Source: Solanum dulcamara (lineage: Eukaryota; Streptophyta; Magnoliopsida; Solanales; Solanaceae). From it: DNA of 64,000 nucleotides. The stretch is from assembly GCF_947179165.1 (NCBI RefSeq), contig NC_077241.1:28285746-28349745 (forward strand), in the 5' to 3' direction. The notes under the pieces are model-generated. The model was not told the DNA's origin. It made no database searches and saw nothing but the letters and a program-made list of their open reading frames with translations. Shown here in pieces: positions 31,256 through 43,057 of this stretch (positions within the stretch are counted from its first letter, which is position 1; every line of letters starts with the position of its first letter). The translations under genes were made by a program, and so were the position numbers.

Positions 31256-33460
31256 CCGACTGAATCATACATGTAAGACCATCATAGGCCCGGCTCCATC
31301 ACCACCTTATTACATCACATTATCATATATATATACATACATACCCAACCCTCTAGTGAGCAACTCAGTGAGTTTTTCATGTCATTGCATTATCATGTTC
31401 TCCTATAGTGTACCCGACCCTTTAGTGAGGGACTTAGTGGATAATGCATTGAACTACACATGTTTATATACCCATCCTGGGACTTAGTGATAAAAGGGTT
31501 ATAGTATGCATGAGTAGAGTAATAAGTAACCATATGCAATTTAAAACATTATTAGAGACCCGATAGTATAAGAGGATTAAGCTCTCGTTTAAGGACCCAA
31601 TTAGTAGTGTCGTCATCTTCGCTTCCCTCTAAATGCCATTAGAGGCTATATTAATTAGCATCTCGGTATCCCTAGACACGTACCAAAGTAATGCTAACCG
31701 TTTGAGGACTCCAGAGTAATTGTTTTCATATAGTCCTTACAACTAGGAGCCCGTACATTCATTAAGTCCTCAGCATATAAAAGGTTCAAGGAAAGTAGCT
31801 CAACTATTATAAAAGTTCAACCTCCAGAAGTGAATAAGAGTTACTTAAGAATGGAATTACTTTAGAGATCGTATCATGTATTATTTACCTCTAAGACATG
31901 CCAAATAAAGAGAAAGAGTAGGCTTTACATACCTCTTATGGGTTGCTTGCAACGGTAACATTAGCTAGGCAATCAAGGCAAGTCGAACAACTCTTTATCG
32001 CATTCTCCTCGTTGTCCTTTGAACCTAGGTAACATGAAAATAATGTAAGTACTAACAACCTTATACTTTTCAGCGTCTTAGATTACCTACGAGTATACAT
32101 AGAACTCATTTCCTCGCTCGCCTTCTCGACTATTTCCTTAGTTAATTAAGGGGTTAACGAAAATCGGGTAGCACCTCCTATATAAATTGCCCTATCAACA
32201 ATTCTGTTTTACCCCCAAACCTTAGCATCCACAAAAACCACAACGACCAGAAGATATACAACATAGAAATACAACAATATGATGCAATATAAGTTCCAAA
32301 CAATTCGTCTAAAACTACGATACCAAAAGAAGGTTTTTAATCTTTATTTCGTAAAACCTTTAACTATACGAAGTGGAGGGTCGTGTGGCTGAAACCAGAA
32401 GAAACCACGCCCAATTTAGACCATGTTCCAACCCTGGAACACACCACCACACACCTGCAGCTGCACACCACAAGCACAACACCTTGTTTCAACTATAATT
32501 TAACTATAGCGACTCCAATTTAGTTTGTTTCAAATGTCAAGCATCTCTATGAAATTTTTATACTTACAGCCACATACAAGGCATATAATACACTCCATAA
32601 CCACACCATAAAGTGCAAATTGAAAGAACAAACCTTACCTTACCCAAAATTGGCCAAAACATGCCAAATTGCGCCTCAGAACTTCTCTAAACGTGCTGAA
32701 ATTGAGCGGGCTATTTGTAGCTCTTCCTTGCTGCCCTAAAATGGAATTTTATGTTATAAACCACTTCTATATCACCGTAGGATACCTTAAATAATTAATT
32801 CATGGAACAAAACTGGAAACCTTACCTTTTCTCTCTTGGTCGTCGCTCCTCTCTCTAGTTTTAGGGTTTCTTTTCTTGTCTTTGGCTAAATTTTTTGGGA
32901 TAAATAATGAAGTTATTAGTCATATAACACCTATATATTTGCTTCCCTAGGATGTGACATATGTCATCCCCTTAAGGTGACATGTGTCCAGCCCCTATTG
33001 GGCCAACGCATCTATGCAGCCAATTAGGGGCTGCCACATGAAAGTGGGGTCCACCCCCCCCCCCCAAGTAGGCAGGTGAGTCAGTTGCTTGCTTCAGCTG
33101 CTTCCACATGTCACTCCTTCATTGATGCTATGTGTCATTCTCTCCTCCTCCTCGTGGGTTCGTCATCTCATATTATTTTAAGAACCTATGTAATTCATGC
33201 TATGTAAGTTTGGTATGTAGCTTAAGTATGTAAGACTTCTAAATTAATAGCTTACGTAGGTAAGTTGAGTCCTACGACTCTTCACTTGTCCTCCAACTCA
33301 TTCCGACTTCTCCCGACCCTAGCTCCAATCTTCCTCACTATGGGGTATCACATCCTCCCTTCCTTAGAGTTGTTTGATAGTGTTATAGATTATCTGGCTC
33401 ACATGATAACTTCTAAGAAGCTTAAGAGACATTCTGAGCTAAAGAGTATAGGGTGTAACA
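31256..33460 (-). repeat. 5' LTR remnant of F
   Basis: It aligns with the promoter-side portion of the other minus-strand LTRs but lacks roughly the last 680 bp (compare 17622-18300 in A). It ends GGGTGTAACA at 33460, immediately followed by plus-strand LTR of B. The predicted target duplication is CTAAC (33461-33465); its partner should be at the other end of F, left of the window. A run of twelve C (33054-33065) lies in the promoter area. Confidence 0.85.
32925..32995 (-). promoter_or_regulatory. Putative promoter of F 5' LTR
   Basis: CTATATATT (about 32931-32939) lies next to GACATATGTC (32956-32965) and GACATGTGTC (about 32979), which are decayed forms of the ACGTG palindromes. Confidence 0.45.
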
Positions 33461-35386
33461 CTAACCTTCTGGAATATGTCCATGTGACCCCTACTCTCCG
33501 CACATATCAAACACCTCTAAGGAAGAGAGGATGTGGTGCTCTATAATAGGGAAGGTTGGAAATAGGTTATAAGAATTCAAGGGGAGTTGGAGGCTAAGAA
33601 ATTAGTCATAGGACTCGACTTACTTATAGAAGCTACCAACTTGTAAGTCTTACAAAGTTAAGTTAATTGAATGCAAGTTGAGCTTATGTAGCAAGGATTA
33701 CACGGGTTCTTAAAGTAAGACGAGATTACGAACCCATAAAGAGGGAGAAGAGCGACAAATGGCAGCAAGAGGAGGCGCCACGTGGTAGCATAGGGGAAGT
33801 GACATGTGGTAGTAGGTGAGTCACTTGCTTGGGGTCAAGTAGGTGACCCACTTGCTTAGGAGGTGGGCCCCACTAAGGACACGTGGCAGCTTAGGAGGCA
33901 TGTCATGGATACGTGGCCCAATAGGGAATGGACACATGTCACCCTATGGAGATGAAATATGTCACCTCCTAAGGAGGTACATATATGTGTGCTATGCTGA
34001 AATATATCTCATTTTCATCGTAGCTTAGCTAAAAAAAAGAGTGAAAACGTGAGAGAAAGAGAGTGAGGAGGGATACGGCCTAGGGGCTGCCAAGTTAAGC
34101 CTCCGAGCTTCGCTCCGTAAATTAATTATCTAAGGTATCCTACGATGAATTGAGGGTTTTAATAACATAAATTTAATGGTTGGGGAAGCAAGGAAGCAAA
34201 GAAAATAGCCCCACCATTTTTCAACATGTTAAGGAACTTTCTAGGCAAGTTTTGATAAGGTAAGGTCTTTCCTTTCAATTTGGAGGTTATGATGTTTGTA
34301 TGTAGTGTATTACATGTCTTGTATATTCCTAGAAGTATGAAAATTTCATAAACATGCTTGACATTAGAAACAATATAAATTGAAGTCGTTATAATTAAAT
34401 TGAAGTCGAGTAGGGTGTTGTGCTTGTGGTGCTGCGGATGTAGGTGGTGTGGTGCTGTATTACAGGTCTGAAAAGTACTCTAAAATAGGTATGGGTACTT
34501 CTGGTTGCAGCCACATGACCCTTCATTACGTATGGTCAAAGGTTTTACAAAATAGAGACTAGAAACCTTATTTTGGGTACCGTGATTTTGAGCGAGTCAT
34601 TTGGAGTTTGTATTATGTAATGTTGATGGGAATTACTTTTATATATGCTGCAGGTTGTTGTTTTTAGTTGTCTATATTAATTAGGAGTGTAATTGGAAAT
34701 CTGGATAGGGCATGTTATATGGGAGGTGCTGCCCGATTTTCATTAACTCCTGATCTAACTAAAGAACTAGTCGAGAAGACAAGCGAGGAAATGAGTTCTA
34801 TGAATACTCGTGTGCAACTTAAGAAGTTGGAAAGTCAAGGGTTGTTGATATTCATATTGCTTCCGTGTTGAATAGCTTCAAAGGATGATGAGGCAAACGT
34901 GACAAAGAGTAACCCATAAGAGGTATGTAAAGCTATCTCTCTTTTCTTTTGGCATGTCTTAGGCTTAAGTGAGTTGCATATGAAATGTGGGGATAATTCC
35001 ATTCCCAGAACTCCAAGTACGCCTCATAATCCCTATCCACTACTTGATATTGGAACCCCTGCAAGAATTGAGTATTGCCTTACAAGGCTTCTACGTGTTA
35101 AAAAGTAGTGTATGGGAAGCTATCTTTCCCTTCTCTTGATATGTATTTGGCATGAAAATTAGGTTATGATGCCATGGTTTTTCACCGAGCCCCATGATGG
35201 GCCAGGTACGAAATATGTACATGATGACCACATGAAGGAAAGTACAGACTATATAAGGCTTATTCTCTTTCTTTTTTTGGCATGTCTTAGACGTAAGAAG
35301 AACATGATAAAAGCTCTGGGTAATTCCATTCTTAAGCATCTCCTATTTACTTCTGGATATCGAACTCTTATGGTAGTTGAACTATT
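33461..35386 (+). repeat. 5' LTR of B, first piece
   Basis: It begins CTAACCTTCTGG, matching the 3' LTR from about 47153. Decayed palindrome GACACATGTCAC is at 33931-33942 and ACATATATGT at 33979-33988, probably the TATA region. It ends at GAACTATT, where M1 inserted. Confidence 0.88.
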
Positions 35387-38300
35387 TGTCATGACCCAAC
35401 CCCGTAGGCCGCGACTGAAGTCGTACCTGAACACCCTTATGCGTATCTATAAGCTACCCTTAAGTTGAACCATGTGTGATGTGATACCATACACAAACCC
35501 CAATGGGTCAAAAATGTTTTTTCATAAACTTGTAGCCTCATTCACCTGTATCATAACAGGACAGGAAATGCGAGCCGACGAGGCTGCCACACCACAAAAA
35601 CATTTGCAATACGTCGTATGAGCGCAACTAAAACAAACTTACAAATAACCCACATACACATGTCTACAGACCTCTAAGAATAATAACTGTATCATATGGC
35701 GGGATAGGGCCCCCGCCGTACCCCTGAATAAATAAACATATACATCAATGACTAGCATCAATAGTAAGGCTCCGGAACAGCAGAGCACGTCCAACATAGC
35801 TAAATGGAAACCCTAAGCTAGCGGATCTCCAACAGGAACATCTGCACCTGCGGGTTTGAAACGCAGCCCCCCGAGAAAAGGGGGGTCAGTACGATATATG
35901 TACTGAGTATGTAAAGCATAACACGTCGTAACTAAGACCATAACTGAAATAGGGATGCAGGGGAAAAGTATAACAATTAACAAATTACTGTACCTGCACT
36001 TTAGGACACATAATCCTATACATCATCATATACTGTGCCCGACCCTCTAGTGAACTCGGTGTTATAATCATATTCTCATATTCACATATTATTGTAGCAT
36101 CATGCATTTAATTTCATCATATCATCGTATACGGTATCATATCATTGTATATAGTATAACCTTATCACGCATGTCATTGTATTACACCCGATTCACTGTG
36201 GGGCTCGGGGTCACAATGTATCACTCTATTCTCATATGCATGCCTACATATAGTATCCGACCATTTATGAGGGACTCGGTGAATGGAGTGGTGTACGTCT
36301 ATAGTGTACCATCATAATATACATATATACTCGGCCCTCTAAGGAGGGAATCAGTGTTCCTTCCTTATTTCGCCACATCTACTATCACATTATAGCCATC
36401 CCGGGACTCGGTGAATAATCGTATTATCATAACATATAACATATATCACACCTCATGTACGGCATCATCTCTTCGTGCGTGGAACTATACACATCCGGCT
36501 CGGGAAGCGGTAAAAGAAGTAGTAAAATTGTGCACGATAACATTCCCAGCCCATTGTGGGACTCGAGGAAGGATGGGTTACAGTATGCACGAGTAGAGTA
36601 GTGAGAAACCATATGCAACTAAGTCATTATTTGAGACTCGATGAAATAGTCAAGTGAACCGTCACCTGAAGACTAGGGGAGTAATTATCCGAAGTACCCC
36701 TTTAGATATCATTAGGGCTTACATTAGTTGGGGCTTCAGGGATCACAGACATGCATCAAGATAACGCCACACCATTTATGCAATCAGAGATATATTCTAT
36801 GCAACCAGAACCACAATTTATCTAGTCTAAGACTCAACTTATGCAATCAAAGGCATTTATCATTTCAAATCATTGAAAAAAAAGAGTTGGCACCTCTACA
36901 TGCTATTCATTATATAGTAGGCTCGAGAATAGCAGTTTGACTACTTTCAGACTTTTAATGTTCAGAAGTGATTACAAGTCATGAGTTACTCTCAGAGCTC
37001 ATAAATGGAATTACCTCTAAACCTATATCGTATATCGTTTTACTTAAAATTAAGTCATTCTAAAGGAAAGAAGAGATAGGCTTTACATGTATTGGTTTTC
37101 ATCACATAGAAGACTTAAAGGCAACGACTCAACTATTGCAAGAGTTCTAATATCAAGAAGTAAACGAGAGTCTCGAGTCATACTCAGGGCTTTACGAATG
37201 GATTGAATCCCAAATATCATACACATAGCATTTATATCTTACATCTAAGACATGCCAAAAAAAGAGGAATAACTATACATACTCATTTCAAAAACACGCC
37301 AAAAGAAAGCTTCACATACCTCATATGGACTTCTCTTAATCACGTCCACGTCGTTGTCCTCGAAACCTATTTAACATGGAAGTTATGAAAGTATTAACAA
37401 CCTTGGACTTTTTAGAAACTTAGACTACCCACGAGTATTCATAACATTCATCCCTTCGCTCGCCTTCTCAACAAGTTCCTTAACTAGTTAAGATGTTAAC
37501 GAAAATTGGGCAGCACCTCCCCTATAATGTGCCCTATCCGAATTCCCAACCATGTACTTAAAACCTACATCCAACCAAAAATGCAACCATAAGCCCATAC
37601 ATATACATATTACGACAAAATTACTCAATATAAACCCCCAACAATTCACTCGAAACTAAGATACCAAAACTAGAGTTTTTAATCTTTCTTTCGCGAATTC
37701 TTTAATTGCAAAGTGTAGGGTCGTGTGGCTGAAACCAACAGCTCCCACACCTCATTTAGAGAAATTTTAGACCCTTCAAAACGCCACAACGCAACCAGCA
37801 GCAGCCCCCACGCGGACAACACCTTATTTCGACAACAATTTAACTATAGCGATTCCAAATTCATTTATTTCGAACGCCGAACTTTTCAAACCTTTTACTC
37901 AACTTCCAGCAGCCCCTAATGTGTTTAATACACCCTAATTTAACATCATAAACTTCAAATTAGAGGGGAATAACTTACCTTTCCCGAAATTGGCTAGAAC
38001 TCGCCGAAATCGCGCCTCGGAATGTTTTTTAACGTGCTGAATCGTCGTGGCAGCTTGCTGTCCGTTATTTTGGCTTCACCAAATTCTAATTTTATACTAA
38101 TAATACTTCCATATCACCGTGTTATATGCTATATAATTAATTTATGGAACGAAATCGGGACTTACCTTATTTTTCTCCTCAAGCCGTCGCACTTTTCTCC
38201 CTAAACTAGGGTTTGTTCATCATCTTTTGTTTGCTGGAAATTTAATGAAGGAAGCTGGAGTATATGATACATATCCATACATATATGTGGCCCTAGGGTG

Positions 38301-38835
38301 TGACACATGTCAGCCCCAATAGGTGACACATGTCCAGCCCCTATTGGGCCACCATATCTACATGATGAAGGAGGGGTGGCAGTGGGGACCACCTCTCCCA
38401 AGTAGGTGGGTCACCTACTTGACCCCAAGTAGGTTGGTCACCTGCTTGATTAGGTGCTTCCACATGTCACCCTCCCATTGGCTGCCCCGCATAATTTTTT
38501 TTCCTCCTCGTGGGTTCGTAATCTCGTTCGTAATCTCGTCTCACTTTAATAGCCTATGAAACCCTTGCTACGTAAGCTTGGTATGTAATCAAGTAACTCA
38601 CGTATGTAAGACTTCTAAATTAGTAGTTTACCTAGATAATTCGAGTCCTATGACTCGTTACTTGGCCTCCAACTCCTTTCGATTTCTCTTGACCCTATTT
38701 CCAACCTTCCCTACCATGGGGTGTCACATTATGACTTCTTAGAGTAGTTCAATAGGGTAGTAATTTAAGTGGCTCACATACTAGCTTCTAAGTAACTTAA
38801 GGAACCTTTCGAGTTCAAAGATGTGGGGTGTAACA
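35387..38835 (-). mobile_element. Solo LTR M1 (3449 bp) with CTATT duplication
   Basis: It begins TGTCATGACC and ends GGTGTAACA. Perfect 5-bp duplications CTATT lie at 35382-35386 and 38836-38840. Removing it rejoins GTTGAACTATT to GTCCTTGAA, as in the homologous LTR at 4785-4805. It shares with H a distinct subfamily 3' end and a 20-bp TATGCAATCA minisatellite (four degenerate units, 36775-36860). The promoter block is at 38275-38345, with GACACATGTC palindromes and CATATATG. Confidence 0.94.
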
Positions 38836-38840
38836 CTATT

Positions 38841-39654
38841 GTCCTTGAAACTCCTATATGTTAAAAAGGTAACAAATGTACAGGCCCCTAGTCTTAAAGG
38901 CTATATGATAACAAGTGGTTCTTGTTCCATAAGCGATTTGGACTTACTTTAGTACATGTCTAGGGTTCCTGAGATTACACTCAATATAGACCCTAATGTC
39001 ATTTAAAGTGCACTAGAGATGACTACACTACTACTCGGTTCTCAAACGATAGCTTAGTTTTCTTATACGGTTGAGTTTCTGATAATGATTTAAATTACAT
39101 ATAGTTACTCACTACTCTACTCGTGTATACTGTAACACTTCTTTCACTGAGTCTCGGGCTGGGTATGTAATCGTGCACAGTTTACTGCATTATCAACTAA
39201 GTCCCTCACTAAAGGGTCGGGTACGCTATATAAAGACATAATAATGTGATGACATGAACAACTCACTAAGTCCCTCACTAGAGGGTCGGGTACGTATGTA
39301 TATATATGATGATGTGATGTGATAAGGTGGTGATGGCGCCAGACCCTATGATGGTCCTACAGATATGATTCACTGGGTCCTTGAAAGGGCCAGCTATATT
39401 GTATAACTTCAGCATGCATGCTTTTATGTGATATTTTATTCCCTGCTTCTCTATTTCAGATTTGCTTCCAATTGTACTATGTTATGTTTTACATACTCAA
39501 TACATATGTTGTACTGACCCCCTTTCCTCGAGGGGCTGCATTTCATGCCCGCAGGTACAGATACAGGTTTTGAGAGTCTGTCAGCTTAGGATTCCGCTCA
39601 GCTCAGCTGGAAGAGGATCCATTGTATCGAAGCCTAGCTTTGGTACTGACCGCT
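38841..39654 (+). repeat. 5' LTR of B, second piece
   Basis: This continues B's LTR between M1 and M2. It includes CGGCCC-type units in plus sense (39140-39300), the GTACTGA palindrome and a CCCCC/GGGG hairpin (about 39497-39535), then TGCCCGCAGGT. It ends at GACCGCT. Confidence 0.9.
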
Positions 39655-40320
39655 TGTCACGACCCAACCCCATAGGCCGTGACGAGTACCCGAACTGGAC
39701 ATACGTGTGTACCCCTCCCAGTTATAAGTAAACCTATTTTCTGTTCGACTCTTAGTATACCAACAGATAAGAAAACATACAAGCTGACAAGGCTACCATA
39801 GTGTGATAATGTTACAACACGCCGTATAGGCACAACTGGAACAACTTACAAATGACCCACATACATATGTCTACAGACCTCTAATAATAGCAACCATATC
39901 CTATGGAGGGACAGAGCCCTGTCGTACCCCATAATAAGAAGATATATACATCCAATACTAACTACCAAAAACTTGGCTCCAGTATAATGGAGCTTCTTCT
40001 AAAATGGCTGGGTGGAATCCTAAACTAGCGGACTCCCAAAACTTGTGTTTGTACCTGCGGGCATGAACGCAGTCCCCCGAAGAAAGAGGGGTCAGTACGA
40101 TATATGTACGGAGTATGTAAAGTAGAAAACATCATAAGGAAATTACAGTTACCATAGGGATGCAGGGGACAAGTATAAAATTTAACAGAGTATTGTACCT
40201 GCACCTTACAACATAAGGTCAGGTATACTAGTATCACATACCGTATCCGGTCCGCTCGGGGACTCAGTGTAACAAATGTGTTATTTTATCATCGTAGGCA
40301 CATTCATACTATTAGCATTG

Positions 40321-40566
40321 TGGAACGTACAACCCAATCTATATATATATCAAGTTAGTACCGAGGAGCATTCAGCTCGATCCATATATTTAATATGTTA
40401 GTGCCGAGGAACGTTCGTCCCAATCCCTATACATATAATACGTTAGTGCCAAGGAACGTACGGCCCGATCCCTATACATATAACATGTTAGTGCCGAGGA
40501 ACGTAAGGCCCGATACCTATACATATAACACATTAATGCCGTGGAACATATGGCCTGATCCCTATA
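40321..40566. repeat. 45-bp tandem array, five units, in M2
   Basis: The motif TTAGTGCCGAGGAACGT recurs at about 40355, 40398, 40443, 40488 and 40533 (steps of 43, 45, 45 and 45). Each unit also carries GGCCCGATCCCTATACATATA. Units differ at several bases. Confidence 0.9.
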
Positions 40567-42139
40567 TAATATAATAATGCATATACGTGCACGTAAAACT
40601 TGGTAACATATCAAACATCCCTCAACATATTATCATAAAGTATGTCCAAGAGCCTTTAGGTCTAGGAGCTTACACATACAATCATTATTTAGTATGTAAA
40701 AGGCTCGAGGGTCGTAGTTCAACTACTTTAAGACCCTTACCATTCAAAGGTGAGTACAAGTCATGAGTTATGCCCGGAACCTACAAAGGGAATTACCTCT
40801 AACTAATATCATATATCGCTTCACTTATATTAAACTATTTCTAGAGAGGGAAGGGATAGGCTTCACGTGTACCACTTTTCGTCATATCGATGACTTACAA
40901 GTCCATGTCTCAACTATCACAGGAGTTCGAACATCGAGAAGTGAATAAGATTTACGAACCATACTCGGGGTTCTATGAATGGAACTATTCCCACATTACA
41001 TATACAATCCACTTAAGACTAAGACATGCCAAAAGAAAGAAAGAGATAAGCTTTACATACATTGCTTTTCAACACGTAGAAGACTTGAAAGGCAACTACT
41101 CAAATATTGCATGAGTTTTCCTACCAAGCAGTGGATAAGAATTATGAATCATAATCGGGGTTCTATGAATGGAATTACTCAAATAGCTTTACATACCTCT
41201 TACGGACTTCTCTTAATCACGTTTACGTAGTCGTCCTCCAAACCTATTTAACATGGAAGAAATATGAATATAAACAACCTTACACTTTTCAGTGTCTTAG
41301 ACTACCTACGAGTATTCATAGAACTCGTTTCCTCGCTCGCCTTCTCGACTAGGTCCTTAGTTAGTTAAGGGATTAACGGAAATCGGGCAGCACCTCCCCT
41401 ATAGCTTACCCTATCAACAATTCCATTTTACCCCCAAACCTTAGCATCCACAAAAACCACAACAACCAGAAGCTATAAAACACAAGAATACCACAATACA
41501 ATACAACATAAGTTCCAAACAATTCGCCCAAAACTATGATACCAAAAGAGGGTTTTTAATCCTTATTTCGTAAAACCTTTAACTATACAAAGAGGGGGGT
41601 CATGTGGCTGAAACTAGAATAAACCATGCCCCATTTATACCATGTTTCATACCTGCAACACACCACCACACACCTGCAGCCGCACACCACAAGCACAACA
41701 CCTTTCTTCGACTACAATTTAACTATAGAGACTCCAATTTAGTTTGCTTCAAACGTTAAGCATTTTTATGGAATTTTTACACTTCCATCCACCTAAAAGG
41801 AAAATAATACACTAACCACCCCATAAAGTCCAAATTTAAATGAGAAACCTTACCTTACCCGAAATTGGCTAAAACTTGCCTAATTATGCCTCGGAACTTC
41901 TCTAAACACGCTGAAACTGAGCGGGCTGCTTTCTATCCATTTGGTGATGCTCCAAGACATGATTTTATACTATTAATACATCCATATCATCATGTTATAC
42001 TCTAGATAATTAATTTATGGAATGAAACCAGAAATCTTACCTTTTTCTCTCTTGGCCGTCGTCCCTTTCTCTCTTGGTTTAGGGTTTCTTTTTCTTTGTT
42101 TTTGCTGAAGTTATTTTGGATAAACAAAATCCCCTTAGT

Positions 42140-42215
42140 GACATAATACATATATATAGGGTCCCTTAGGAGGTGACACATGTCAGCCCCTAAGGGTGAC
42201 ACATGTCCATCCCCT
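42140..42215 (-). promoter_or_regulatory. Putative promoter of M2
   Basis: TATATATAGGG (42150-42160) lies beside GACACATGTC palindromes at about 42175 and 42200, both reduced from CACGTG to CACATG. Confidence 0.5.
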
Positions 42216-42672
42216 ATTAGGCCACTGCATCCATGCGCCTAATGAGGGGATGCCATGTGGCAATGGGTACACCTCACAAGAAGGTAGGTGAGTTAGTTGC
42301 TGCCATGTGTCACTCCTTTCTTGCTTCCACGTGTCATTTTCTCCTCCTCCTCGTGGGTTCGTAATCTTGTCTTATCTCAAGAACCTATGTAATCCATGCT
42401 ACATAAGCTTGGTATGTACTTAAGTAGCTTAACTATGTAAGACTTCTAAATTAATAGCTTAAGTAGGTAAGTTGAGTCCTATGATTCATTACTTGGCCTC
42501 CAACTCCTTTCGACTTCTCTTGACCCTATTTCCAACCTTTCCTACTATGGGGTTTCATATTCTCCCTTTCTTAGAGTTATTTGATAGTGTCGTAGCTTAT
42601 GTGGCTCACATGATAACTTCTAAGAAACTTAAGGGACATTCTGAGCTCAAGAGTGTGGGGTGTAACACCGCT

Positions 42673-43041
42673 GATGTATATAACTGCTTTTGTTTACTCA
42701 GGGGTACGACGGGGGCCCTATCCTACCATATGTTAACATTAATATTTTTAGAGGTCTGTAGATACATATATATGTGGGTTGTGTATGTCAGTTTAGTGCA
42801 GCTAGGTTTATATGTTGTATGGTGCATGTCATTATATTATGACAGCCTTGTCGTCTTGCGTGCTCTTTCATGGTGTGATACAAATGAAAGAGGCTAAGGG
42901 TTTATAAAAATGTTATAACCCATTAGGGTTCTGATGCATGGTATTATATTGCATATAGTTCGACTTAACCACAACTGATAGACAGGTATATAGAGGTCCA
43001 GGTCGGACTCCAATCGCAGCCTACGAGGTTGGGTCGTGATA
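42673..43041 (+). repeat. 5' LTR of B, terminal piece
   Basis: It ends TTGGGTCGTGATA, followed by GAAG and the primer site. It matches the final 370 bp of P2 (10005-10373). Confidence 0.92.
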
Positions 43042-43045
43042 GAAG

Positions 43046-43057
43046 TGATATTAGAGC
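43046..43057 (+). other. Primer-binding site of B
   Basis: TGATATTAGAGC, two transitions away from the A copy (TGGTATCAGAGC), lies four bases after the 5' LTR. Confidence 0.88.

Larger units (their letters stand above)
39655..42667 (-). mobile_element. Solo LTR M2 (3013 bp) with CCGCT duplication
   Basis: It begins TGTCACGACC and ends GGTGTAACA. It is flanked by CCGCT at 39650-39654 and 42668-42672. The host LTR is restored when it is removed (compare 9995-10025 in P2). Its special feature is a five-unit 45-bp tandem array at 40321-40566 in place of most of the CGGCCC hairpin units. Confidence 0.94.

Noticed and set aside
33054..33065. Run of twelve C
   Set aside because: It is a simple homopolymer in a C-rich stretch of the F LTR promoter area that is CCACCTCCCCC in relatives; slippage or sequencing error is enough to explain it.
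40321..40566. Regular repeats resembling a CRISPR array
   Set aside because: Units are contiguous with no unique spacers, lie inside a plant LTR, and no cas-like genes exist.
42472..42897. 141-codon open frame
   Set aside because: It spans the M2/B LTR junction, so it is a chance fusion of two LTR strands and resembles no protein.
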